Source of the DNA: Branchiostoma floridae
Lineage: Eukaryota > Chordata > Leptocardii > Amphioxiformes > Branchiostomatidae
Direction of reading: 5' to 3'
DNA length: 64,000 nucleotides
Assembly (NCBI RefSeq): GCF_000003815.2
Contig: NC_049981.1
Span: 13,041,304 to 13,105,303 of the forward strand
A program made the translations under genes and the position numbers. Shown in pieces: positions 37,344 to 50,900 of the stretch (its first letter is position 1; every line of letters starts with the position of its first letter). The notes below the pieces were generated by a model, which did not search any database, was not told the DNA's origin, and saw only the letters and a list, made by a program, of their open reading frames with translations.

Positions 37344-40300
37344 TTAAAACTTTGTGACTTCATACAAAGGATTTTCTGGGTGTCCTTCAGAATCTGAACC
37401 TTTCCCCGCAGCATCTTTGACCGGTTTGTAGGAGAATACAGCGAGGGCGTAGAAAATGACGGAGGCAGCCTTGACGCCTAACGCGATGTAGAGGATGTTG
37501 AGAGTCAGGGAGTTGTTATCGTAGATCCAGCAGGCACCCTCCACCTCACAGATCGTCTGCCGCAGGAGACAGGCCTGATCAATCACAAACCCCATCAGGA
37601 TCGGGCCCGGTATGCTACCTGTAATACACAGCACACGATGGGGAATATCAGCTTTGCTTTTATTGAGTGTCTGTGAGATTGAACTGTGTTCCGAGACCTC
37701 TTCCACACTAAACTTATCTTCGGACAAACTTCTGTCATACATAGTCAATTGCTATACCACAGAGAACATACAGTTATTCTGTCATGGGAATGAAACTGTG
37801 GCCACAATTATGAGAATTTGGCAGAAATAAAAAAACTACAAGAAATGTAAAATGTATCTACTGATTCAAAAAAACATCTGAGAAGGAGAGTACATTGAAA
37901 AATGTGACTGGAGAAAACTATACTACTGGAATATAAACGCCGCCATTTTTCTATCTTAAAGTTTATATGTCTCCTTGTCCTATTTTCTGACTGTCCGGTA
38001 AATGATGGCTCTGTCCCAGGACGTCTGTGTGAGAAGGTCAACGCCCCTTTTCCTGTCAATCAAAAATCATTCCGCTCCACTTTTAGATTCAATAACTTTT
38101 CCGAGATTTTCCACTGTAGTCACATTACATTACATTGGGGGGGGGGGGGGGGGGGTATCCACATAAAAGTCACGTTTATGAATATGGCAATTTACCTAGT
38201 TTTAGGAACAAAACTCACCCAAAAGCCTGGCTACAACATTTTCCAGGCCCAAAGCGAACGGTCTCTGGCTATCAGGAACACATCTGAAAATGTGATATCA
38301 ACATCATTAACAATATATCATAAATTCCAGGTGTCTTATTATCCTGCAAACCTACGCTTGTGTATTACAGTTCGGACTTGAGGTGAAAATGTAGCAGCAA
38401 ATCTTCACATAAGACATGAGTGGATCACGGAAATGGGAATGAAACAAAATAAGACCAAAGAGGAGTAAAAAAAGAAGAAGATAAAGTCTGCTGATAGTCA
38501 ATCCTTCCACAAATGGGGCCAAATCTAATATATCAATAAAATGATAAAACCAACCGCAGAGTAGCGCCTGTTGCAGGCGTCGTGTTTCCGAAGGTGAACA
38601 CCATGATGAGGAAGAAGATGAAGAGAAAGACCGGCAGTGTTTGGCAGCTGGACGGGCAGTTCCCCACAGTAGCTTCCACTGCGCCCACTGTTTGGTTGTT
38701 CATGATACATGTGCAGTTTGTGTATTGCTGAAATACAGTTCATACGATGTGTAAACAAAGTAGAGAAACTAATGATCATTGAAAGATGACGACAGAGCAA
38801 ATGTGTACGTTGTTATAAGTTACAGGTAAGCTTCGATGTTACAATCGTGCACTTGTACATCATCAGCTTGGTTGTTCCCAACTTGTTGCTGTCCTTTCTG
38901 GTAGATTCGTTTTGTTTAAACTTATTTATCGATATATATCAATGCCGAAAAAAGAACTTGTGAGCCAGCCGGCCTCATTGCTACTCAGCTTTGCAAAGCG
39001 CTCGAAGTATTGGCTTTTTATCGTAATCTTCAATTACGGAAATTTATTTTCGCTGTCCAAAGAAAAAAGGCATAGAACACGATATGCTGTGTCCAAGTAT
39101 GTTTATATGTTACCATCATCCCATCAGCATCTGCCGTCAGTTCACCGGAACATCCCGCGTGACACGGCGAGAAGTACTGCAGACTGTCTGCTCCGCACGT
39201 CAGCTTTAGAAACTCCCCCTGGCAGTTGCAGTTCTTATTGCAGCTGTCTGTCAGATTTGATCTTGTCCATTGTTCTGTGATGGGACTAACGTTGAACAGA
39301 AGACCAGAGAAGTGATCGTCAGATATGGAGAAATAGAGATATATGAATAGATGGATAGAGATGGATAGATAAAAAGAGGAGAGAGAGTGTGTAACCAATG
39401 AATGTGTAGACGTTTCAGTCTACCAGCAGCATTCATTTTGTAAGCCGCTCCTGGATATACAATGTAAAATCACATCGACAATATCACAGTGGTGCTATTC
39501 TTGTTCAACCCGCTCGGGGGCGCCTTTGATACACGTGTTGATTGCCTGAAATGCGGCCATCAAGCTGATTCCTAACGTTTCTGTTTTCCATACATACCTA
39601 TTTCCGTACGCCTGCGTGACTCCTGAGAACGGTATGTTCGGACAGCGCAGAAGGAAGACCAGTAAACACGCCATGGCGAGGACGGCGAACACCACACACA
39701 GTTTTAGCATTCCTCTGCAGGTTAGCTTCAACTTCTTCATCAGTGCGCCGCCGATCAGGGAGCCCAGTGCAGCACCGGGCACAATGACAGCACCTAGAGA
39801 GAACAATATGTACATTGTCTTTTTGACTGTACCATTCTCCTTTCCGCAATGCCATCATGCGGTTGGGAGTTCGAATGGCATTACGTATTGACGAAGATAC
39901 AAAAGGCAGATACAAAACGCTCGTTGTGTCAGAAATTTAGCTTCAAATCTCTCAACAACCTGGTAAGGCTATTTAGAGAGTTAACGTTACCTGACAATAT
40001 GGACGCTCGCCCAGACGACAGGTTGTACTGGTTCTCCACGTACTTTGGTCCGAAGGTAGAAAACGCGGCGACCAAGAACGACTCTGTGGCCCCGGACAAG
40101 CAGAGCAGCATGAAGGTCGGGTTGCACAGGAGGAGCTTCAGCGCGGCAGGAAAATCCCTCCAGCTCTTCCCTGTACAACATGGAGCGGGTTGGAACACAC
40201 GATAGAAAAGTCATGACTACACATCCACATAGTAGCAAAGTTTCACCTGAAAGAGATATTCATGGCTATTTCCAAATTGATTTTATGATTTCCACAACAA

Positions 40301-42953
40301 TTTTCTGTACCGTTGCATTCGTAATAATAAGAAAGTTTGAAAAGCAAGAAACACTTGACGCACCGAAATCTGGATTGGAGGCGATCTGTTCTCCCCCTCT
40401 CTTGTGAGCTTGAGATATCTTTTTCGCTCTGATCTCTGCCGTGCCTGAACAAACCAACAAACAAATAAAAGAAATAAACAAAGAGGTGGTACATGTATAA
40501 TGTTATCCAGACATCTCTCGTCGGACCACATGTAACGACAGCAAATTTGATATATTCCCGAGATAGTCGTGGACATCGTGTAGATCTATGTCGAGGGTTG
40601 TTCTGCATCTGTCCCAGATTCGCTGTAAACCCACGTGCACTGTAACAATAGAATACCATTTGGCTCGCCCCTGGGGCGTCGCCAAAAAAGTTGCGATTTT
40701 TGTGACTTCTCGCAGTTTCCTTGGAGTGTGTGGATTCTCATAGATACCTAACAGGACTGCTTTGTGATGGGAGTAAAGGAGGTCGTCTACATCACCATTT
40801 TTTACAACCGGGACGATGGGCGGTATCAACTTCTGACGAGATTTGACCCATTGCTGACGTCACCCATACATAAAGCCATGTGTCCTTGGGTCAAAGAGCT
40901 GAAGATGGATTCCTGTGATAACATCTTGTTTCACCATACATACCAGGAAATTCTTTGGCGTATCCTAGCAACGGGACCGCGAGGACCCAACCCAGGACTG
41001 CGGAGATGACGAAAGGAATCCACCAGGCACCCACCCACCTCAGGTCAGCCGGGGTCAACTCCGACCTGCACGGAGACATAGGTAGAGAGAAGAGAGACGG
41101 AAGTAGAATTGTGAAAACTGTCAACTATCAAATGGATAACACATGTGATCACAAATATATTATATATAGTTGGCAATATGCACCATGACGTGGTAGATAT
41201 CTGGCGTTACCACCTACGTGACAATGGCCTGCCATGACGGTTAGCTAAACCTAAAAATGCCTTTTAGATTTGGATTTGCAAACGAAATTATAGCCACGTA
41301 AATGTAACATTGAACTGATTATGCAAAAGTTAATTGTAAAAGGGTTCAACCAAACAGAACAACGGCTGGAATTTCAGGTGCAAACGACACTAGAATTAGG
41401 CGCGAAACGTCTGGGGTGTACGGCTATACGTACCCGTCGTTCCCGATGTCGATGTCAACGAAGAAGTCCAAGAACTGACCTCCAACCAGGTACCCTACGG
41501 CAGGGCCGATGGTGGCTGATGCGTAAAATATCCCTAATGCCCAAATAAAAGTAGTCAGAGATGGTAGACTTCACACCTGCTTTGCGGCCCTACCAGTCCC
41601 ATAGGTGAGTATGTAAAACAGCACTATATATTGTGTCTATGGGGAATTACAAAAACGCATGCGCATAGACAAACACACAGACAAGTCCTAAAGACTTGGG
41701 TTGAAGTAAACACAACTCGTCAGCCATAACTATACTATCTACTAGCTTACAAAACTAGGTTAAGAAGAGCCGCTCTAAATCGTACCTATGTACAGCCCCA
41801 AGCTGACCTCGTCCACATTTTCGTCCAGATACGCCGGCCCGACAGTGTACAGGGGCGTGGCGCCAAGGCCGTGCAGGAGTTGAGCTGAAAGCCAAATAAA
41901 GTCCTTTGAGAATTATACGTGAATGTACCATAGGTATACACACGTCAAGACTGCAGGAATGTTGCGTTTTTTTTTCTGTGATCACCCGAGGAGCCTTACA
42001 TTTCCAGTTTTACGTTTAGCTACCATCGTTAGGTTACTATGAGATAGGTTTGGCGTTTCAAATTGGGGGCATCCGTTGGGACAATCGTGTATCTGTCGGA
42101 CATAACTCATCTGTTTTGTTAAAGAAACAATCATATGATGAAGACCGTCCCTTGGGCCGAATATATTTTTGAATGTCAATGACATCAATTGTAGGTAAGA
42201 CAACAGCTTAAGACGTTACTATATGTATGTTGACTTTATACTATGCGTTCGATGCCATATTGTATATGCGTTTCTAAAAAACGTAACAGATTTACACAGT
42301 GCGCAATTTTCACCTAAAATGAAGACGCCCAAAAAGTACGACAAGGTACTCCCTTCCGCCGTACAATCCGTGCTGGAGGTGGCATTCCCGGTGACGTCAC
42401 ACATATCCGTGGTTCCCGACCCGTACACGTACGGTCCTGACGCGAAGTGTGGGATGGAGAACAGCATGGCGCCCGTCCCCAGCGCGAAGCTGCCAAACGC
42501 CAGCCACTTGGGTTTACTGTTGCCCTGCCCTGCGTGATACGACACCACAAGGGCCAGCACCACATACGCGATGTCGTAGCACGCGGCCACGATGCCGGCG
42601 TTGTAACTAGACAGTTGGAACCGCTTCTCTATGGACGTGATGCTGGAGTTCACGTAACCGTTCACCAGCATGCTCTGCACGAAACCGAACAACGAGATGA
42701 ACACGAGCGCCCCCTTGGCGTTGTTGCACACCTGTAGATAAAAAAAATGTGGATGTGAACATTTTACAGGGAGGATATGGGATGACAATAACAGAAAATA
42801 CACCACATTTCATTTGACATCATTTGCATGTACATACAGGCAAACAGACACGCACGATACACGCCCACGATACACACACACACACGCACATACAGCACAC
42901 ACACACTTGTACACACACGTATAGTGCACACACACACTCACACACACACACTA

Positions 42954-42999
<46 letters not shown>

Positions 43000-43181
43000 A
43001 GCGAGGAGAGAAGGGGGATGCCGACAACAATACTTTGCTCCCTTGTGTTGAGGTATTAATAAACTCTCACCTGAACACATGTTGGCTTGATGTTCCCCCA
43101 GCCACACCTCAGGTCTGGTGTGTCGTCTTTTGACAGGTTCATCTCCCCGTCTGTTCCCGGCTCAACCCTTGAGTCTGGCAT
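37344..43181 (-). CDS. slco4a1-like: organic anion transporter SLCO-2 (SLCO4-like), 663 aa
   Basis: Second OATP gene. Coding exons in order: 43181-43071, 42731-42314, 41884-41786, 41533-41434, 41065-40944, 40444-40364, 40170-39991, 39793-39598, 39285-39114, 38727-38555, 38283-38219, 37618-37344. The sum is 1992 nt and all phases close. The start ATG gives MPDSRVEPGTDG in one 111-nt exon, so the short N-terminal exon of its neighbours is absent. CGWGNIKPTCVQ marks the N-terminal domain (about 26-37). The family signature near residues 250-260 reads [12 protein letters not shown], with Pro where Gly is usual. The Kazal-like loop is present (CNKNCNCQ, LTCGADSLQYFSPC, NCTC), as is VPDSQRPFALG before the last TM region. 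The C-terminus ends T-K-F. Exons of 65, 173, 172, 196, 180, 81, 122, 100 and 99 nt equal or nearly equal those of SLCO-1 and SLCO-3, showing tandem duplication. Expected in the plasma membrane; substrate unknown. Confidence 0.95.
42840..42998. repeat. (CA)n-(GA)n compound microsatellite
   Basis: CA-rich tract followed by a (GA)n run at about 42961-42996, in the first intron of SLCO-2. Confidence 0.95.
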
Positions 43182-45677
43182 TTCTATTCAAATTACAGTG
43201 GAATGAAACGGATCAACTATCGCGAAAAATAACAGGAAAGCAAGTCTATGAAACCATGAGTCACTAATAAGGGAAGTGGTGCAAGTCTACGTAAGTCACG
43301 ACTTCCGGACTGGTGTTCCAGGCTGATTCAGTGCTGATGGCCAAAACGTAGTCCATGGGCCATGTCCCCAACAAAATTGGGTAACGTTACAGGTTTTCCA
43401 GTGCTGAGCTTGAATTCCATGGAAATTAAAAAAATCAACTTATACACGCCTTTATTATTGTAATTCAGTACACCACCGTCACTACTCAGCACGTAAAGAA
43501 ATACGTAGTACAAAATTATGAAACACCTGCAAAGGATCTGTTCCACCTGACTAAACTTACATTGTTTTGATGGGTATCTCAAGGTTACGAGACGCAGTGT
43601 TTCAAGGCGACATGTTTATCTTGTTATGACAGTGACTCTTGGCTAAGAACTGAGCGAGGCCGGTGACCAGCGTCCCCATTTGAACCCCTTTGTCACCGGT
43701 CCTAAGTAAGGAGACATCGTCACCATTTTAAAAGCGACGACCTACTGTTCAGAATGCATCCATGTGAAACAGGACTAGGGCTTTCGGAGAAATAGGTGCA
43801 ATTCAGTTTACTCTGGCTGTTGAAATATTTGGCCTTGGGGCTAATTCCAGGACTCGACAACTGTAAGCAGTAAACTGTTATCGTTAGCTCCTTCCAAAAA
43901 CACATCTTATTTTGACGTCGTCTTTGAATAGACAAATGTATTTTTGTTTCCCACGTTTCTAACCGTTTAGAGGGAGCTTGATTTAAAAACAGGTCACTGA
44001 ACACATTGTCACTTAAGGTCACAATGTGTCGGTCTGTACATTCCGAGTGCCATTCCTACGTCTTATACGTTCTTATATCTGCCAAGATCCTCCAAATAAC
44101 ATCCGATTGCAAACTTAAATACTCACATGAAGTGAATACAGCACAGACAGCGCCTCTTTGATATCAGTAAGTAGCCACTAGGTAAATACTGAACTAAATC
44201 TAGAGAATGTTTTCTTTGAACAGTGCAATGATAGACAGCACCTAGACAGAACATGACTGGAAAAACGTCTTACTTTGAGTCGAGTAGTGTTGTTTATCAA
44301 TGTCAAGTCTTTTGTAGATACGTAAAGACAGGAGACAAATACTGATCGGTCGCCCGAGACTTGTCTGGTGATCTTTAACTCATCGAGTGGACAAAAATAT
44401 CCACGGAAAACCTGTTTAGCAACATGATTATCTTTTACGGGTCAAGGGTCAATCTCTAAAGTGTGGGAGTGAGGGTATTATGGGTTAACCTTGGGAAGAG
44501 GACAACGTCCGTGGGCGGGGCTTATACTGAGTGTTGGAGGGTATGGATCGAGGTTGACTTTATACTATCGGACATAGATAAGATACATGTGAGTTAATCT
44601 ACTGTTGAGATTTTGGTTTTAATGTCACTGATGATAATAATGATAACTGTTCTCACGGTGATTATAGGCTAAGCTGTTGGAGAACCCAAAATACTAACAC
44701 TTGCATGCTGACTCGAAGGGCTGCATGCGCTATGGCTTTCACAACAAAACCGCTAGGAGACGCTGTAAGCTTTACGTCCGCCTGTCAAAAGCCATGAAAA
44801 TCCATCCGCTCATGACATTCTTCTGAAGCCTGTTTACCTACAAACACATGAACTTCAGAAAAAGACAGTATCCTTCGTGGAATACAACAACTTTGCTTTA
44901 ATAACTTTTTTGTCTCACAACAGACACCAGTGTAGTGAGAAATATGATACTTCCAGATTATGGCAGAGCACGCTTGAATAGAAAGAAATTGGGATGTATC
45001 AGGCCATATGAACAAGTCAGAAAAAACTCCTTGCAAAAGCTTTAAAAATGCACCCGCCCCATGTGCGTCATCAAAAATAGATAACACTGTAAATGGTACG
45101 TAAATAATAAGATTTTACTTTACAGCGTTGTTCCTTCCTAAGACGTTGCCTGAATATGAAAATGTAGGTCAATGACTTAGAATATGTGTTATTATATAGC
45201 ATAAACCAACTAAATTAGAATTCAAAATTGATAACATTAACACCTATATGGACATGTAATACACTATATACATGTGAATAGTACGTTCTGAATAACCATA
45301 TAGCGTGAAACAGGACATAAGATATAATAAACTTATACATATACATTTGTCGTTCATGATGTACATCTATATGGTATATACATTTACATGTATATGTACA
45401 TATACATATACATACGCAGTATAAAGTGTAAAAAGAAGCTTCTTTGTCACAAATATACAATACAAATTCCATTATGAGATAGAAATACTTGATTATATCA
45501 TACATATAACTACGTATGCCATTGACGTGCTGAGTCATTTCTGTTTGTATTACAATAATTGCTTTCTTTAAAATCGCGTTTACACATGTTATTGACGTAA
45601 CATATATAGCTCAACCAGACAATCACTTTTTAGAATGTTGAGAACATTGTACCCGTACAGAAGCGCTTCCTAGCGGC
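43182..45677. other. SLCO-2 5' flank; no gene recognised
   Basis: A 2.5-kb spacer with no recognisable exon. The part next to 43182 should hold the SLCO-2 promoter and 5' UTR. Confidence 0.45.
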
Positions 45678-46465
45678 TTATGTGCTAATAACAGCGATCT
45701 CCGCAGTTGACTCCATCCTTGTGAGCGTGGTCTGTGTCATCGTCTTGACCATGCCTACAGAAGGTGGCGGCGTGTAGGACATGTACGCTGCCATAAACAG
45801 GATACATGCTACCGTCTTCACGGATAACATCAAGGCGAGAAGGCTGTACCCCATGTGCTGGTTGTCATACTGTAGACACGAGCCCGTCTCACCACACGAC
45901 TCCCCCCACAACACGCAGGAGCTGTCCAAGATCGCTCCCAGGATCACCGGCCCGGGGATTGATCCTGAAAGTTTAAAAAAAAAAACACAACAACAGACAT
46001 GAGCATGATACAACTGACTGAACATCAACGTGACAAGCTCTAAATGTCTATAGATATTACTGCTTGTGTGTAGCCATGAGTCAACTATCAATGTTCCCCC
46101 AAGCCGTCTACAACTTTGTACCAGAGCCAAACTACTGCAGTTACCTAAGTATCACATGAGAACATTTCTCATTCATTGTCTCTTCCCTCCTCTCTGCGTA
46201 TACGTGTGTATATGTGTGTGTGTGCATTTGTTTGTGTGTGAGCGTGCGTGTGAGTTTGTGTGTGTATATTGTGTTTTCGTGATTATTATCAACAGGTTTT
46301 GACTAAAGCATGTATTCACCACTGTATAGTGAATTACATTGATCAAAACATTCCCACGTGTCCTGTAATGACCTCTGTAAATCTGACTGAAAGTTCGTAC
46401 CTATGAGTCTCCCAAATATGTTTTGCACCCCAAGAGAGAACCCCTGCTGGTTATAAGGGACGCAC
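45678..46465 (-). CDS. extra SLCO terminal exon pair (alternative C-terminus or remnant)
   Basis: Two exons, 46465-46401 (65 nt) and 45964-45678 (287 nt with stop), are homologous to the last two coding exons of the SLCO genes. They read CVPYNQQGFSLGVQNIFGRL and GSIPGPVILGAILDSSCVLW, continuing to a final TM segment and MSYTPPP. Both have AG acceptors, the first has a GT donor, and both lack stops or frameshifts. The 65-nt exon starts with one base that completes an AG-ending codon, so it fits exactly after SLCO-3 exon 49794-49622. No other SLCO exon is visible between 46465 and 47931, so this is not a whole gene. The tail motif PPP-MVK-TQ-L is shared with the SLCO-3 tail, but the C-terminus ends I-S-T. 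If used, SLCO-3 would become 713 aa. It could instead be a leftover of an incomplete duplication, although intact frames argue against long neglect. Confidence 0.8.
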
Positions 46466-46625
46466 CTGAAATACAATACAAGGAACAACTATGATTATGG
46501 ACAACATTTGCAAGGTACGTTTGCAAACACATAATGTTTACCTTCACATGGTGTAGCTCAACAAAGTATATCTGTTTATTCTTATTCAAACACATTAATG
46601 TATATTCTGAACTGCAAATCCAGCA

Positions 46626-46700
46626 TTGTCCTGCCACTTACTAGTACTACCTTATGTAACCAAATACCACAGGGTGCCTGTCACCAGTAACCATGGGGAC
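46626..46700. repeat. dispersed repeat, second copy at 24010-24100
   Basis: GTCCTGCCACTTACTAGTAC, followed by an ACCACAGGGTGCCTGTCACC stretch, matches the 24.0-kb copy in the same order. It lies between the two SLCO-3 terminal exon sets. Confidence 0.55.
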
Positions 46701-47686
46701 AGCCAGGTCATTGACCTTATTTGCTTGGAGAAAAAGAGGAAAAAAGCAAAAACAATATAGGTGAAATATACTACTTAATATACTATTCAATATACTACTT
46801 ATTAGTTTTATTTGCTCACTTCTTATAATTTATGGCTAGTTTTAATGTACGCTGGAGGTGTCGGCCTTGTAAAGGATGTACTATCCTGTTGCCTACACCT
46901 CTCAGATTGATGAATGAAATATTAAATCGGAGGGGACAAGGCTGTAGACAGAAGACGAAATACGTACAAGATGGATTAAAGAAGGCATTTAAATGGGTGG
47001 GGACAATGTCTCAGGCTATATGTGACTATAGACGGAAATGATTCTGGGACCCAGTCTTCTTCTTCACCTTCTTGATACATCATTTCAAGATGCTCTTTAA
47101 TTTTTAGACAAAATAGCACAAAATAATTTGCATCTTATTGTATAACTCAACCTACTAACGCAGTAGAATTTGCTTTGCAAAGGTGATTCCACAAAAAGAT
47201 AACATCTAAAGAACAAGATAAGATAACAGAATGCAAATTTCCACTTTATTGAATTCTATTTTGTGACAATTATATATGATTAATAACTTAGACACAAAAT
47301 GACATACATGTTGTATATCATATTTTCTTGTCCCCCTAGTTTGATGATATGCTATCATAGTTTGTAGACGGCATCTTATGGGGATTTCTTTATCTCTGTA
47401 GTTACCGGAACATCTTAACAAATTACTACCATTAAAATATGCACAAAATGCCATTGAGGCAGCTTGATCAGTTATAACATATAGCTATAACAGTTATAAC
47501 TTGATTATATACTCCCGTCGTATCACCAAGTTGAACACTACACTATGTACACTGCATATACTCATATTGATTGTGGCAGCACTATATATATATATATGCT
47601 TTATGTTTTATAAAGAAATGAACAACTTCATATATCATACAATATACAGTAGGTACTTTTCTTATCTAAACATTACATTATATACA

Positions 47687-47692
47687 TTTATT
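47687..47692 (-). other. candidate poly(A) signal of SLCO-3
   Basis: Minus-strand AATAAA about 240 nt past the SLCO-3 stop codon and before the extra terminal exon pair. Such a position would let the gene end at the proximal last exon. In AT-rich DNA the hexamer alone is weak evidence. Confidence 0.4.
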
Positions 47693-47930
47693 TCACAGGG
47701 ACTAATAGCATTATACAGGCTTCTTACCGAATACAGTTCAAATTTTTTCATGTTGTCGATATTGCAGACATATTTATTACATGTAATTGCGGTCCAATCC
47801 AAATTGTTAACCATTTTTTTCTATTTCAATGGCAGTGTACACGCCTGTGGATTATTTCAACCCTTTTGCAAATTTGTAGGCCTCACAAGGATTTCCTTAC
47901 TTTTAGTATACCAGAATTAACGTTAACGGT

Positions 47931-50900
47931 TCAGAGTTCAGTGCTTTCTATATCCATGCCCTTATTGCTTACTCCGTTCGACCCTGGAACAGTAACAGTG
48001 GCTAGCTCGTCCGCATGTTGCAAGGAGGCCTGAGTCGTACTTTTAACCATTTCCCCTTGCGGCGGGGGTTTGTATGACAGGTAGGCAAATGAGTAGAACA
48101 GGAAAGCCAGGACCTTCCCGGCGACAGTGAGGTACAGGAGAGAGCGAGCCATCGCGGCGTTGTCATAGAACCAGCACGCACCACGCCCATCACACTTCTC
48201 CTGCCACACCAGGCATGTGTCGTCTATGAATCTGCCGAAGAGAATCGGCCCAGGAATGGTCCCTGTGTTTTGGACGAAAAGTGGAACTACATTTAGTCAA
48301 CATGTAACTGTCGTGTAAAGAGGTTCGCACGGTTCTAAGTGCGCATACACATGGTTAAAGGTGAAGACCCTGACTTCTGAACAGTTCTTGTCTCGAAAAT
48401 GTTTTATACATGTCCAGACTAGATCGGTCGATTCGTTGTTCTAAAGAATTAACAGAAAAGAAAGACGAAACGCATCGCAAAACAAGATGTTCTAATAAAC
48501 ACGATAGATTGATAGATAATAGAGCTAGCATTTTTTTCAATAAGGGTTAGTTTCTAGTTGTTACATTTCTCTGCCAATGTCTATAGCCTATCAACGTTTT
48601 CTTTGGTCATTTTGAAATAATTTCAAACAAAAAGAAGGATTTTCAATTTTTTTTAGTCGTTATCAACAATATGACATGCACGCACCGATACATCTAACGA
48701 AGATCCACTGTACGCCGAGCGCGAACGACCTCTGGCTGTCGGGAACAGTCCTGCAGAACAAAATAAATCGGTGAGAGGAAGACAAGACGATGTGTGTATC
48801 ACTATTGTGTGTTTGTGTGTTGTTTGGCGTTTGTATTGACATAAACGCGCAAAAACTGTCAATGGTCTTTCAACAATGGACATTCGTACGACTCATACAC
48901 TAATGCCGCACGAATGTCCCAATTTGTGGGCACGACATATGAGATTGGCTCTTAGGGCATGCAGATTTCATGATATATATATATGTACAATTATTTCTTA
49001 CAACGTTGTCGCAATTGCAATTTCTACGTATACAATGTAAACGATGACTTACCGAGTGTTGGATTTGAAAAATTCATTGTTCGATTATTGTTTCTCATAA
49101 TCGTTGATTGAGTAATCATGGAGACAGGATCACACAGTCAATCAGATAGAGTCTGGAACAAGTCAACAAGCGAGCGAGCGAGCGAAAAATATGGCAGCTG
49201 CTGTAGAGGCTTGCGCAGAAGTATCAGAGTTAGCATATTATAGGTAAAGCTATTTAACATTCAGTCGCAAGGAGCTTTGATGTTAAATGCTTATAGAATG
49301 GATGAATAAAATCATGAACAATATATATTTCATCACACTTTGTTTGCAAACAAACATGTGGTACTATTCGCCATGGCCGTGCCCCTGGATTTACTTTATC
49401 CGGAGTTAAAATCAACCTGGGACCCGGTAACAAATAGTCGCCGTAAAATAAATCGTGAAAACACCGAGATGTACCCCCGCGGTATCCGTGAGTCTATTGG
49501 AGCACATCTGTGTCTTCAGCGCCTGGTAGGGGCTACATCCCCATTTGGGCATCGTTGGAAATGGAACCGTAGCATCAGTGACAACAATGACAACACAGAC
49601 ACGACTAAGACCCCGCCCTACCTGAGCGTGGCTCCCGTGGCCAGGGGGTTGTTAGCGAACGTTAGCAGCATGATGGCGAAGAACATGGCCAGGAACACCG
49701 GCATGGTGCTGCAGGTCGATTCGCACTTCCCCTGAATGGTGTCTGCCAGGCTGGCCACAGAATCGTAGAAAATGCACGTGCAGTTGTGGTAGCGCTAGAA
49801 ACAGTAGGAAACAAGCAATTAGAGATGACAGGATCCCCCCCTCCTTCCCCCCTGTGCTTTGCGATGATCCTTGCGACGAAATATCATCACTGATGATATA
49901 TGACAACGTTTCTACGAATAACATAAGAGAACACACACCTTAGCACACATACCGCACGCACACATACACACCCTGAAGCGTCGCCAAAAAAAAACATACC
50001 TTTGTTCCGTCTGTGTCCGTCAAGACAGTACAGCCTGCATGACAAGGCGAGAAGTACTGCATGCCGTCCGCCCCACAGGTGGGTGTGTAGTACTCCTCCT
50101 GGCAGGTACAGTCAGTATTGCATTGACTGGTAAGGTTGAGCCCGGACACTATTGGGTCCACTGAGCTGGGGTGACGGGAAACAAGAATGTATCAAACCAA
50201 GACGGGGGACGACACCGACTTGCAATCAATTAGTCACGTGATCTGACCAATCAGATCATCGGTTATCCTAAAGAAAATCAGTGGGATATATTTTGTCGTG
50301 TTTGAAAATAGATCAATTATCCTTTCAAAAAGTTGTGAAGCTGAGGTGAATGGAAGATCGTAAGATAAAAGTTTTATTAGTTTGGACTACAAAATTGAGT
50401 CAAGTTGAAGACTGTTATGTTATTGTATTTGCCATACCTGTTGGTGTACCGCTGTGTGACTCCGGCAAACGGGATGTTTGGACACTGCACAAGGAACACC
50501 AGGTACAGCGCCAGGCAGACCCCGCCCAGGATGATACACAGCCTCAGCATGCCCCTGCACTTCAGCTTCATGAACTTCATGATGACTCCGCCCAGAATGT
50601 TTCCCCCAGCGGCGCCCGGAACCACGACAAACCCTACCAGAAACACAAAATACGAAGTACATACCCAGTGGTCCCTTACTCAAGCTGGAGCTGATACTAC
50701 AGTATCAATGATTACTTCAGTTCATCGAATAGCTTCATCAGGATTCTCAGTCATTTGAAAGTAACGTTTTTGTTCAGTTTGTCGACTGCCTTCACCAGGG
50801 CGTAATAAGTAACCTGTGCCACTCCTTGCCGCTTGGTGGCGCTGTTGCACCAGGGTGTGCCAAACATGACTGTGTTTGTATCTCCATCGTAAGAGTATAT

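Noticed and set aside
40503-40829. 108-codon minus-strand ORF in an SLCO-2 intron
   Set aside because: It is in no known OATP position, matches no family I recognise, and would disrupt the exon order conserved in SLCO-1 and SLCO-3.
42820-43133. ORFs on both strands in SLCO-2 intron 1
   Set aside because: Generated by the CA/GA microsatellite, with a shadow of the first coding exon.
49340-49735. 131-codon plus-strand ORF
   Set aside because: Overlaps the SLCO-3 exon 49622-49794 in antisense and is not conserved as a protein.
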